DNA from: Clostridium sp. MB40-C1
GTDB lineage: Bacteria > Bacillota > Clostridia > Clostridiales > Clostridiaceae
Reading direction: 5' to 3'
Length of the DNA stretch: 64,000 nucleotides
Assembly (NCBI RefSeq): GCF_030913655.1
Contig: NZ_CP133189.1
Coordinates: 1,984,001-2,048,000 of the forward strand
The notes under the pieces are model-generated. The model did not search any database, had not been told where the DNA came from, and saw only the letters and a program-made list of their open reading frames with translations. Shown one piece after another: positions 1 through 7,665 of this stretch. A program made the translations under genes and the position numbers. Numbering within the stretch: position 1 is the first letter of the stretch; each line of letters starts with the position of its first letter.

Positions 1-354
1 ACTTCCTGGTCCTGTCATAACAGTTGTAATTCCTGCTTTTATTGCATCCTTAAAAGCTGAATCCATAGGATTTATAGCATCAATAGCTCTTAATTCCGGT
101 GTAATTGGATCAGTAGATTCATTTACATCTAAACCTTCAAATCCCATATCCTGTTCATATATTCCAATATGACAATGTGCTTCAATAAAACCAGGTAAAA
201 CCCAACCACCTTTTGCATCTATTCTTTTAACATCATTTTTAACACTAATTTTTTCACCTACATCTATAATCTTTCCTTCATGTATAAGAACACTGCCATT
301 AATATAATTTTTACCTGTCATTGTATATATCTTCCCATTTTCGATTAAAATCAA
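1..354 (-). CDS. Amidohydrolase family protein, N-terminal 118 residues
   Basis: The reading frame runs off the left edge, so only the N-terminus is present. It opens with a short beta-rich segment (ILIENGKIYTMTG) and reaches GFIEAHCHIG, with His60 and His62 forming the HxH metal motif of the amidohydrolase superfamily (imidazolonepropionase/dihydroorotase-like hydrolases). The start is taken as TTG at 354, because a GGGGG Shine-Dalgarno lies 8 nt upstream and no in-frame ATG exists there. The gene is divergent from the one at 514. Substrate cannot be assigned from this fragment. Confidence 0.8.
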   Translation of the reverse strand, partial: MILIENGKIYTMTGKNYINGSVLIHEGKIIDVGEKISVKNDVKRIDAKGGWVLPGFIEAHCHIGIYEQDMGFEGLDVNESTDPITPELRAIDAINPMDSAFKDAIKAGITTVMTGPGS

Positions 355-513
355 TTTACATACACCCCCACAAAAATTATTTTATTACAATACATTGTTA
401 TTTTACCACATTTAATTCAAATTTTATTTGATAAGTATTTACACTTCTTCAAATATAGTGTACATTCATAATATGGTATAGTATGTAAATTTTAGTTAAT
501 TGGAGGTGATGTT

Positions 514-1473
514 ATGAATTTTGATTCCTTTGACTCAAGAAAATCAAATTTAGCTGTAACTGTTATAGAATGCTTAACTACTATTAAGACAAAAGGGTTT
601 TTAGCTTTAAAAGACATGCTTTTTTCTCAATATGATGAAACTTTAGTTGAAATAAGTTTTCTAAAAAAAGGTATAGACCTAATAATTGAAGGTTATTCTC
701 CTGAACATATTAAATTTGTTATGGACCTTGAAAAAATTCAATACATAAAAGATTCCCACATAGATATAAATGATTTTAAATTGATAACCATTTGTGAAAA
801 ACTTATACCCTATATACAAAATATGAATTTATTAGCTATAGATAATATATTTAGTTATATTTTCTCTCAAGAAGAACATTTTCAAATTCAAAGATATATA
901 AAAAAAATCGACATAAAATATAATTTAACCAAAAAAGATATTTTATGTAACATATATTTTCTTCTAAATTCAAAATATTTATTCCCTGAAGTCACCAAAG
1001 AACAAGTAGATAATCTAAAACTACTCTATGGAATTAATGAATATGATTTTATAAATAATTATGAATTTGATGGATACATATTTGATTATGCAGCAAGAAC
1101 AAATAATGAAAAAATTTTAATAGATATAATTAATCCAGGTCACACTAATGATATAGATAAATTAAGAAATAAAATAAATTATATAAAAGAAGAAATATTT
1201 ATTAATGATGATAATATATCTCTCATAGTAGGTATAACTTATAAACCAAACAATAAGTTTAAAAATTTTTTCTCAAATCTTAATCACATCCCCTCATCTT
1301 TAGTCAATGATGGAATTTTATCAAAAACAGTTAGCAATATAGAAAAGTTTCTTTCAATTTCAGAATACTGTAGAACCTCACAAAAAGAAGAAGTAACGTC
1401 TCAGTTAATTATGATAATAAATAACGAAGGCATATCTTTTATAGAAAAAGAGATATCCCTTATAGATATCTAA
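514..1473 (+). CDS. Hypothetical protein with a MotA-cytoplasmic-like segment
   Basis: 319 residues, Lys/Ile/Asn-rich, with no signal peptide or membrane segment. Residues about 28-66 (KGFLALKD, then FLKKGIDLIIEGYSPEHI) resemble the cytoplasmic loop that follows TM2 in the flagellar stator MotA (G-LALE ... FL-KGL-L-V-G-DPE-I). The MotA membrane helices are missing and the remaining ~250 residues match nothing I recognise. A GGAGGTGAT ribosome site precedes the ATG. No flagellar gene is nearby. A soluble MotA-like or decayed stator homologue is possible; function unknown. Confidence 0.6.
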   Translation: MNFDSFDSRKSNLAVTVIECLTTIKTKGFLALKDMLFSQYDETLVEISFLKKGIDLIIEGYSPEHIKFVMDLEKIQYIKDSHIDINDFKLITICEKLIPYIQNMNLLAIDNIFSYIFSQEEHFQIQRYIKKIDIKYNLTKKDILCNIYFLLNSKYLFPEVTKEQVDNLKLLYGINEYDFINNYEFDGYIFDYAARTNNEKILIDIINPGHTNDIDKLRNKINYIKEEIFINDDNISLIVGITYKPNNKFKNFFSNLNHIPSSLVNDGILSKTVSNIEKFLSISEYCRTSQKEEVTSQLIMIINNEGISFIEKEISLIDI

Positions 1474-1554
1474 TAATCAAAACTGCATTTTTCGACATAC
1501 GACAATATATAAGATTACTTTTTTAGTTTTTTCTTAATTTTTTCGGTTTTTTTA

Positions 1555-1583
1555 TTGAAATTTGTATTTATATGTTATATAAT
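1555..1583 (+). promoter_or_regulatory. Sigma-A-type promoter for a non-coding transcript
   Basis: TTGAAA at 1555-1560 and TATAAT at 1578-1583 are separated by exactly 17 nt. The predicted start is near 1590. No open reading frame follows before the hairpin at 1718. Confidence 0.55.
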
Positions 1584-1589
1584 AAAGGA

Positions 1590-1758
1590 AACAAAAGATA
1601 AATTATAAAATTACTAGAGAAAAATCTAAATAATGTAAATAACATACTGAAAATAATTAATAAACACAAGAATATAACTAGTACATTTAGTAGCAAAAGA
1701 TAAAAAACAAAAGACAAACAGGGTTAGAATTTTTATAGTTCTAACCCTGTTATTTTAT
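1590..1758 (+). ncRNA. Candidate small RNA
   Basis: About 165 nt lie between a good promoter (1555-1583) and a strong terminator (1718-1758). The only ATGs are followed at once by stops, so a coding role is unlikely. The sequence is A-rich, with little secondary structure before the terminator. It is the main content of the 1474-1832 intergenic region. No known RNA family was recognised, so this rests on the promoter/terminator architecture alone. Confidence 0.4.
1718..1758 (+). terminator. Intrinsic terminator
   Basis: A 12-bp stem (ACAGGGTTAGAA, 1718-1729, with TTCTAACCCTGT, 1739-1750) is followed by TATTTTATA. The left flank is A-rich, so it may work on both strands. Confidence 0.75.
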
Positions 1759-1767
1759 ATATAATTT

Positions 1768-1796
1768 TAAAAATGAATGTAAAAAAATACATTCAT
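1768..1796 (-). terminator. Terminator of the small membrane protein gene
   Basis: ATGAATGTA (1773-1781) pairs with TACATTCAT (1788-1796). On the minus strand the hairpin is followed by TTTTAAAATTA, downstream of the gene ending at 1833. Confidence 0.55.
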
Positions 1797-1832
1797 CTTT
1801 AAAAGCTATATGGATAATCTAAAAATTACTTT

Positions 1833-2060
1833 TTATGCCCTGTTCTTTTCTGATTTATATACCATAAATAATATAATCATGACTATTAGCATAGGCAAAG
1901 AAAAAACTAATTTTATTAATCCACACAATAATGATATAATTGTAATTATAAACCCTATCCCAATAGCCACACCAGCTATCGGTAACATTATAACCCCTAA
2001 AACAGCAAATAAAGCTACTAAAAATATTACAATGAAAGTAATTCCAAATAATATAAGCAA
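1833..2060 (-). CDS. Small hydrophobic membrane protein
   Basis: 75 residues with two long hydrophobic segments (about 1-45 and 50-68) and a short basic tail ending KSEKNRA. The start is TTG at 2060, placed 7 nt after GGGAG. The overlapping plus-strand frame at 1810-2091 lacks a ribosome site. Family unknown; probably an integral membrane protein with two or three helices. It has its own terminator at 1768-1796 and stands apart from the PHP gene upstream. Confidence 0.6.
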   Translation of the reverse strand: MLILFGITFIVIFLVALFAVLGVIMLPIAGVAIGIGFIITIISLLCGLIKLVFSLPMLIVMIILFMVYKSEKNRA

Positions 2061-2203
2061 ATCTTATCTCCCCTTTTTGATTTTGTGCTAATACTATTAT
2101 ATTTATAAAACATTAGTTTTTGCAACTTATTTTTCTACAATATTTTTAGGATCTTAATTATTATTATAAAAAATATTCTTGTCTCAAAAAGTAATAATCT
2201 TAT

Positions 2204-3046
2204 TTATATATAATCTATTAATTTTCCTAACCTTATATCTTTCAATTTCATCTCAGGTTTTCCCATATTTCTCTCTTCAATAAAACCCCCGTGAAAATCT
2301 GAACCAGATGTTACTATAAGTCTATTTTTTACACACCATTTATAACACATTTCTGATTTCTCTATATTATGATTAGGGTGAAAACATTCTACACCTTCTA
2401 TCCCTAATCTTAAAAATTTATCTAATTTCTCTTTTACAGGAGTATCATCTTTTCCATAATAAGGATGAGCTAAAACTGGTACCCCTTCTGATTTTTTTAT
2501 TATCTTTATGACCTCTGAGGTATGAGGAAACTCTGGAAATTCAAATCCACCTTTTTCATTGAAAAGTCTAGTAAAATAATCTTTTACATCTTTACATAAA
2601 TTCTCGTCAATGAGAAAATTCAACGCCTTCCATCCACCTCTTGAATTATCATATTTGTATTTTTTATATTTAAAATAATCTATCTCATATCCCTTATCTA
2701 TTAAATACCTTATAGAATCATCATCCTTTTTTTCAAGTATATATCTATTGTGCTCTAGCAGGTCTAATAGTTGCTTATTAAAATTATCTGTTCCATAAGC
2801 TAACACATGAAAAAGTTCTCCTTTTAAAGTACTTGAAACCTCAATCCCAGGCAAAAACTTAATACCATTTTCCTTTGCTATTTTTTTAGTAATCTCTATA
2901 TTTTTAACTTCATCATGATCAGTTAATGAGATTAACCCTAGTTGCTTTTTCATAGATTCATAAACTATATCATTAGGACTATAGGTACCATCTGATGCGT
3001 TTGAGTGAATATGCAAATCAACTTTAATATTTTCATCTAATGTCAT
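2204..3046 (-). CDS. PHP-domain phosphoesterase (YciV/TrpH-like)
   Basis: 280 residues. The N-terminal KVDLHIHSNASDGTYSP holds the HxH of the PHP metal site and SLTDHDEV holds the next metal ligands. Later motifs are LPGIEVS, PVLAHPYYG and SGSDFHGG. This order matches the YciV/TrpH class, known in E. coli as a nucleoside 3',5'-bisphosphate phosphatase and 5' RNA exonuclease. Length fits the family. GAGGGAG precedes the ATG. The small gene at 3056-3337 ends 10 nt upstream, so the two may be cotranscribed. The enzymatic substrate here is inferred. Confidence 0.8.
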   Translation of the reverse strand: MTLDENIKVDLHIHSNASDGTYSPNDIVYESMKKQLGLISLTDHDEVKNIEITKKIAKENGIKFLPGIEVSSTLKGELFHVLAYGTDNFNKQLLDLLEHNRYILEKKDDDSIRYLIDKGYEIDYFKYKKYKYDNSRGGWKALNFLIDENLCKDVKDYFTRLFNEKGGFEFPEFPHTSEVIKIIKKSEGVPVLAHPYYGKDDTPVKEKLDKFLRLGIEGVECFHPNHNIEKSEMCYKWCVKNRLIVTSGSDFHGGFIEERNMGKPEMKLKDIRLGKLIDYI

Positions 3047-3055
3047 AACTCTCCC

Positions 3056-3337
3056 TCATTTTTTTCGTCTCTTATTTTTATGTTTATACTTTTTACAGCT
3101 AATTGTTCTATATCTTTTATAAATCATATTACTTGCAGCACTAGAAGACTGCCTTAATACTTTACCTATAAAATTTCCAACTTTCTTGGAAATTATTCTA
3201 GAGTTATGAGCAAGTTCTTCACTTTCTGCTGCTTCTGCTATTAAGCCCACTATTTCTCCTAAGATTTTCACCTTATACTCAACTATTGTACCAGCAATTT
3301 GTCCTGAAGTATTTATTATTTTACCCCATACTTTCAT
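3056..3337 (-). CDS. Hypothetical small basic protein
   Basis: 93 residues; an amphipathic or weakly hydrophobic first half (GQIAGTIVEYKVKILGEIVG) and a strongly basic tail ending KHKNKRRKK. No domain recognised. Its stop lies 9 nt before the start of the PHP-phosphoesterase gene, suggesting one operon. A GGTTGGTGA site precedes the ATG. The basic tail could bind nucleic acid or membrane; that is only inference. Confidence 0.55.
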   Translation of the reverse strand: MKVWGKIINTSGQIAGTIVEYKVKILGEIVGLIAEAAESEELAHNSRIISKKVGNFIGKVLRQSSSAASNMIYKRYRTISCKKYKHKNKRRKK

Positions 3338-3377
3338 TTATTGATTCACCAACCATAATAAGCTTCTTATTATATAA

Positions 3378-3405
3378 TAAAAAGTGGCACTTAAAATGCC
3401 ACTCT
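3378..3405 (-). terminator. Intrinsic terminator after the 97-residue membrane gene
   Basis: AGTGGCA (3385-3391) pairs with TGCCACT (3399-3405). Read on the minus strand it is followed by TTTTTATTAT. Confidence 0.75.
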
Positions 3406-3416
3406 TTATTATAAAT

Positions 3417-3710
3417 TTATTTATTTATTTCTTCATAATCTACATCTATTGCTTTAGATTGATATATATCTTTATTGTCATTATGATAAACTTGGCTTAC
3501 TTCAAAATCATCATTTTGCCTCTTACTCGAAAATTTATTTGATTTATTAGATATATATTTTATACCTTTATAACCGAACCAAACAACTATAGCGAAAGGT
3601 AGTAATATAAATATACCTTTTAAAATCAAAAATAAAATTAGAATACCAATAACTATTGATGTTATTGACTTTATGGAATTTTTAATACCTACATTATTTC
3701 TATATTCCAT
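3417..3710 (-). CDS. Hypothetical membrane protein
   Basis: 97 residues. One or two hydrophobic segments span about residues 15-50 (ITSIVIGILILFLILKGIF, then LLPFAIVVWFGYKGI). They are followed by a polar, acidic C-terminal tail of about 45 residues. No family recognised. The gene is monocistronic: a clear terminator follows at 3378-3405, and 112 nt separate it from the radical SAM gene. Confidence 0.55.
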   Translation of the reverse strand: MEYRNNVGIKNSIKSITSIVIGILILFLILKGIFILLPFAIVVWFGYKGIKYISNKSNKFSSKRQNDDFEVSQVYHNDNKDIYQSKAIDVDYEEINK

Positions 3711-3822
3711 TACTATACCTCTCTTTTATTTTTTTTATTAGGCACATTATATCATATTTTTATAAGCATAGTATTAATTAACCCTTAAAAAACCATTAAT
3801 AATTTGTTAATTTTCAAAATTA

Positions 3823-4692
3823 TTATAACCTTCTATAAATCTCATTTTTAAACTCATGAGCACTCTCTATAAAATTGTCTAGTTGGTTCAAAAGCCTGTC
3901 TTTTTCTTCATTTAAAGTGGCTGCTAAAGGTGCATAATTAGATGCATGGTTACTTCTAAAAACACATCCATTTACATTTAGGTTTTTTATAAATTCTCTT
4001 GTTTCAATCATAACTTCTTTAGGTGATAATAAAATCACTTCTCCATTCTCAACCTTATCATACATTTCAGTACCTGGCTCAACTAGTAAAGTTAAAACAC
4101 CTAAATATTCTGGATTTATCGCACTAATTACTCTAGCTGACTCTACTGCATGGACTTTCCACTTTTCTTTTCCACCTAAACCTGATATAAGTGTTACTGA
4201 TAACTTTATTCCTGTTTTCTTAACCTTTTGTCCTGCTTCAATAATTTCAGAAGCTGTAGCTCCTTTTTTTATGTCATTCAGTACTTCATCACTTCCTGAT
4301 TCAATCCCAAGGTATATTATATCTAAGCCTAAATTTCTAAGTTTAATTAAATCTTCCTCACTTTTTCTTAATATATCTTTAGGTGTTGCATATATTCCTA
4401 TTCTTTCACATTCAGGGAATAGCTCTTTTATCCTTACTATAATTTTTTCTAAGTCTTCTGTTTTTAGTACTAAAGCATCTCCATCGGCAAGAAATACTCT
4501 TTTAACTACACTATAATAATTTCTAGCCATCTCTAAGTCAACAAAAACATCCTCTAGCTTTCTTACTCTAAACTTTTTATCTTTAAACATATTGCAGAAT
4601 GTGCATTTATTGTGAGAGCACCCTAAAGTAACTTGAATTATTAAGCTGTAAGCTTCACTTGGTGGTCTATATACTGCTCCTTCATACCTCAT
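3823..4692 (-). CDS. Radical SAM protein
   Basis: 289 residues. The cluster motif near residue 25 is GCSHNKCTFC, which reads C-x4-C-x2-C rather than the classic C-x3-C-x2-C. FLADGDALVL, YLGIESGSDEVL and SVTLISGLGG follow, in the places of the SAM-binding and barrel motifs of Elp3/HemN-like radical SAM proteins. No extra domain is attached. Its ATG overlaps the TAA of the upstream transglutaminase-like gene (TAATG), so translation is probably coupled. The reaction is unknown. Confidence 0.8.
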   Translation of the reverse strand: MRYEGAVYRPPSEAYSLIIQVTLGCSHNKCTFCNMFKDKKFRVRKLEDVFVDLEMARNYYSVVKRVFLADGDALVLKTEDLEKIIVRIKELFPECERIGIYATPKDILRKSEEDLIKLRNLGLDIIYLGIESGSDEVLNDIKKGATASEIIEAGQKVKKTGIKLSVTLISGLGGKEKWKVHAVESARVISAINPEYLGVLTLLVEPGTEMYDKVENGEVILLSPKEVMIETREFIKNLNVNGCVFRSNHASNYAPLAATLNEEKDRLLNQLDNFIESAHEFKNEIYRRL

Positions 4693-5855
4693 TAATTTGT
4701 CCCCCTATAAGTATATTTTGTACTTGTACATTTAGGATATTTTCTAGTATCCCATGAATGATCAAGCTGCATTTTTTCATCAGTTAAATTAAAATAGTTA
4801 TATGTTACTATATCTTTTCCTGAGTAAGTAATTGGGTCATCCCATGTTACATCTAAATGATAATACTCATCTTCAATTTTAACCATATTCCAAGCATGAG
4901 AAACTGATGTAGAATCATTAAGTCCATAACCTACAACATATAAGCACTCAACTCCAGCCATATTTAATAATCTATACATAGCTCGAGCATATCCTGAACA
5001 AACACCTGTGCCTTTTATAAGAATACCATAATCTGTGTAAGACTCCATGGGAATATTATTCGTAAATACTCTTTTATCATAAGTTGAATTGTTGGCTATA
5101 TAGTTGTGTATAGCTAGCTCTTTTTCATAATCACTCATACTAGAGTTAATAAGATTATTGATTATTTCTTTTGCTTTCTTCTCAGATAGTTCCTTCATAT
5201 TCTTCATTTCTTCTTTTGAAAACTCATATTTAATGTTTATAGACATTTTAGCAGAACCATCACTATAAGAAGTTATTGAAGCTTCAGCTCCATTATAGCC
5301 ATAATCAATATTAGGATTTTCTTCTATAATCTTATTTATTGTATCTAATTTATAATCTTTAGAATTGTAATTAACAATCTGTACTTCTAATTTATCCTCA
5401 AAATTATTCAAAGCATACTTTATTGCTGAATAAAATTTTTCATAACTATCTACTTTATATTGTGGTGCTGATGTAGTAAAATCCATTTTTGTGGGTTGTC
5501 CAATTTTCTTACCATCTGTAGACTTAAGCCCATCTTGAATAATTATAGAGTAAGTCTTTCCATAATCATATCCATTAATAGTTGAAACTTTAACAGAGTT
5601 ATTATTTTCATCATAATTAAATTTAAGCTCAATATTTGTACTATCTGATTTATCTACAACCTTTATATTATTAATAGTTTCTGCATCAATTTTTTTATTA
5701 AAATTTATTGTCCAAACTTTACTAATGTCAACGTTACTTTTACCCTGAAAAATTTTATATGTAAGCTCAGTCGCAAAGGATTTTTCAAATGTAAAAAATA
5801 AAATTGCAAATAATAAAATCAGAAATATTCTTATCCCCTTACTATTTTCTCTCAT
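4692..5855 (-). CDS. Exported transglutaminase-like protein with Ig-like domain
   Basis: 387 residues from the ATG at 5855, which sits just after GGGGGG; a longer frame to 5909 lacks a ribosome site. An N-terminal signal peptide (IFLILLFAILFFTF) is followed by an SbsA/Big-type Ig-like domain at about residues 30-130 (WTINFNKKID, GKTYSIIIQDGLKS). A C-terminal transglutaminase/protease-like core has GTGVCSGYARAM (Cys), VSHAWNMV (His) and HLDVTWDDP (Asp), the complete triad. Probably secreted, acting on or in the cell wall. It is translationally coupled to the radical SAM gene. Confidence 0.85.
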   Translation of the reverse strand: MRENSKGIRIFLILLFAILFFTFEKSFATELTYKIFQGKSNVDISKVWTINFNKKIDAETINNIKVVDKSDSTNIELKFNYDENNNSVKVSTINGYDYGKTYSIIIQDGLKSTDGKKIGQPTKMDFTTSAPQYKVDSYEKFYSAIKYALNNFEDKLEVQIVNYNSKDYKLDTINKIIEENPNIDYGYNGAEASITSYSDGSAKMSINIKYEFSKEEMKNMKELSEKKAKEIINNLINSSMSDYEKELAIHNYIANNSTYDKRVFTNNIPMESYTDYGILIKGTGVCSGYARAMYRLLNMAGVECLYVVGYGLNDSTSVSHAWNMVKIEDEYYHLDVTWDDPITYSGKDIVTYNYFNLTDEKMQLDHSWDTRKYPKCTSTKYTYRGTN

Positions 5856-5927
5856 AATATCCCCCCTTAAGTCCACTAGTATATTATCAACTCGTAAGTT
5901 TATAATCAATCGAATTATGCAATACCC

Positions 5928-6854
5928 TTACTTATTAATCATTAAATCAGTTGAAATTTTGTAAATAAGTCTTTCTATAATCCCTCTTAATTTATTAACT
6001 ATTTCCATATTATTCATTCGTAATTGGAAGGTTAGAAAATGTCCTGCATATATAATGGAATAGAAATTTACAATTATTTGTTCATGCTTGTTAATACCCC
6101 ATTGTTTACAAAGCTCTTCTACATAATACATACATTTAGTGTCTAAGTGCAATAATGTACCAGTCTGAACCAAAGCTACATTATATAAAGGGTCTCCATA
6201 ACATACCCAATCAAAATCTATAATTCCTTCAATCCTACCTTTATTTATAATTACATTTCTTAAAGATACTTCATCTAAGAAGCATAATGGCCTAATTTTA
6301 TTAAAATATTCTCTTAACAAAGTAAATATCCTAACTATATCTAATGAATAATTTACCCCTAAAACATCTTGAAAAATAATTTTTAATTGTCTCAATTCAT
6401 TTTCTATAAATCCAGTCCAACTATTGAATGGTCCTCTTTCTCCTATGTTACACTTTCCAAATCCATTACCTTCTGGTAAACTCATAGCCATCTTTTGATA
6501 CTCAACTATTTTTTTAGCTATATCCTTCATTTCATTAATGGACATTTGTTCTATTTCAAATCTTAAATCTCTTCCCTTAATTTTTTCTAAAATAACATAA
6601 GCAAAATTATATTTGTTTTTGCTTAAATCAATATATAATAGTTTGGGTACAGGTAGCCCTATTTCTTTTAGTTCTTTTAAATTATTCTCTAGTTTTTTAA
6701 AAATCTCTTGAGAATCATTTGTTCTAACTATAATTTCATCTTTATCTAACTTTACACTATATACCTTATTGGTAAAACCCAAATTCATTTTTTCTATTTT
6801 TAATGGATTTTCATTAATATTATCAATAACTAAATTTCTTATTTTCGATTCCAT
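5928..6854 (-). CDS. Aminoglycoside phosphotransferase/choline kinase-like protein
   Basis: 308 residues with the APH fold order: an N-lobe with VYSVKLDKDEIIVRTN, a linker VILEKIKGRDLRFEI, a catalytic loop region CFLDEVSLRNVII and the metal-binding IIDFDWVCYGDPLYN. The catalytic loop lacks the usual HxD (HGDxxxxN) and reads LDEVSLRN instead, so the base is altered or shifted. The DFD metal site is intact. Such proteins are often annotated as antibiotic kinases, but a small-molecule metabolic substrate is as likely. 73 nt separate it from the transglutaminase-like gene, same strand. Confidence 0.7.
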   Translation of the reverse strand: MESKIRNLVIDNINENPLKIEKMNLGFTNKVYSVKLDKDEIIVRTNDSQEIFKKLENNLKELKEIGLPVPKLLYIDLSKNKYNFAYVILEKIKGRDLRFEIEQMSINEMKDIAKKIVEYQKMAMSLPEGNGFGKCNIGERGPFNSWTGFIENELRQLKIIFQDVLGVNYSLDIVRIFTLLREYFNKIRPLCFLDEVSLRNVIINKGRIEGIIDFDWVCYGDPLYNVALVQTGTLLHLDTKCMYYVEELCKQWGINKHEQIIVNFYSIIYAGHFLTFQLRMNNMEIVNKLRGIIERLIYKISTDLMINK

Positions 6855-7076
6855 CCTACTTTTTCCACCTTAAACTGCTTATTAAATTTAGTTTTTCATA
6901 TTTAATTATAATTTGTTTCAACAATATTCTCAATATATAAATATTTTAATGCTTAACTGTTTTCAAATAAACAAACTATTTAATTCGATCGATACATGAG
7001 CTGCATTTATGTTCCTTAAGCATGTACTAGTTATTATATATAAAAAATATAGTCTTAACAAATGTTACATAAAGTT

Positions 7077-7096
7077 TTACCATAGTACTATGGTAA
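7077..7096. promoter_or_regulatory. 20-bp perfect palindrome, putative operator
   Basis: TTACCATAGTACTATGGTAA is its own reverse complement. The form (ACC...GGT around a central AGTACT) resembles MerR-family operators. It lies 26 nt before the ribosome site and start of the truncated ORF at 7122. No regulator gene is adjacent. Confidence 0.5.
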
Positions 7097-7121
7097 CTAA
7101 ATTCCAAAGGGAGAGAATATC

Positions 7122-7208
7122 TTGAAAATAACAACCTTAATCGAAAATAATTTAGATGAAAATAAAAACTTAATTAAAGAACACGGACTACCTATAATTA
7201 AAATATAA
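7122..7208 (+). pseudogene. N-terminal remnant of an MBL-fold hydrolase
   Basis: A 28-codon ORF starts at TTG 7122, 7 nt after GGGAGAG. Its first 23 residues (MKITTLIENN, then LDENKNLIKEHGL) match the N-terminus of metallo-beta-lactamase-fold hydrolases of the MKIT-LIEN-...-EHGLS type. It then stops (PIIKI and TAA) where the family continues into SLYIE and the metal-binding HxHxDH. This leaves a conserved start and ribosome site on a gene missing the rest. It could still be translated as a short peptide. This and the palindrome are the recognisable contents of the 6855-7374 gap. Confidence 0.55.
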
Positions 7209-7251
7209 ACTATCTTATTAATATGTAAACTTTTTCTGTTTGTTTAAATGC

Positions 7252-7320
7252 AATAAGTTTTAAATAATTAAGTTTTAAATTATTCTAAACTTATTGTATT
7301 TTCTGTTTTTTTGTTATAAT
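7252..7320 (+). promoter_or_regulatory. Leader hairpin and extended -10 promoter of the ACT/DUF711 pair
   Basis: AATAAGTTT ... AAACTTATT form the outer arms of a long AT-rich hairpin (7252-7294). It is followed by a T-rich run that may end upstream transcripts. TGTTATAAT (7312-7320) is an extended -10 element; the -35 (TTGTAT, 7294) is poorly spaced. Transcription would start near 7327, before the gene at 7375. Confidence 0.45.
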
Positions 7321-7374
7321 ATAGTACTTATATTTTAACTCAAGTAGAAATTGTAATAAAAGGAGGATTATACT

Positions 7375-7644
7375 ATGAAATCAATAATAACTGTATTAGG
7401 TAAAGACAAAACAGGAATTATAGCTTCTATAAGCTCTGTTCTTGCAGAATCAAATGTAAATATTCTAGACATAAGCCAAACAATTCTTCAAGAATATTTT
7501 ACAATGATAATGCTAGTAGATTTATCTAAAGCTACTAAAAACTTCAATGAATTAAAAGATATTCTTGCTAGCAAAGGTATGGATATGGGGCTATCTGTAA
7601 AAATTCAACATGAGGATATATTTAACTCTATGCATAATATATAA
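7375..7644 (+). CDS. ACT-domain protein (UPF0237)
   Basis: 89 residues forming one ACT domain. ITVLGKDKTGIIASISSVLA gives the first strand and the ligand-binding GxTGxxA-like turn; NILDISQTI and FTMIMLVDLS follow. Free ACT domains bind small molecules, often amino acids, as regulators. AAAGGAGG precedes the ATG. It is immediately followed by the DUF711 gene; this pairing is conserved in many Firmicutes and suggests a functional partnership whose ligand is unknown. Confidence 0.85.
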   Translation: MKSIITVLGKDKTGIIASISSVLAESNVNILDISQTILQEYFTMIMLVDLSKATKNFNELKDILASKGMDMGLSVKIQHEDIFNSMHNI

Positions 7645-7665
7645 AGTAGAAGGGGTGTGAAGTAC

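Noticed and set aside
1810-2091. Plus-strand 93-codon ORF opposite the small membrane gene
   Set aside because: The minus-strand frame has the better start context, hydrophobic pattern and terminator.
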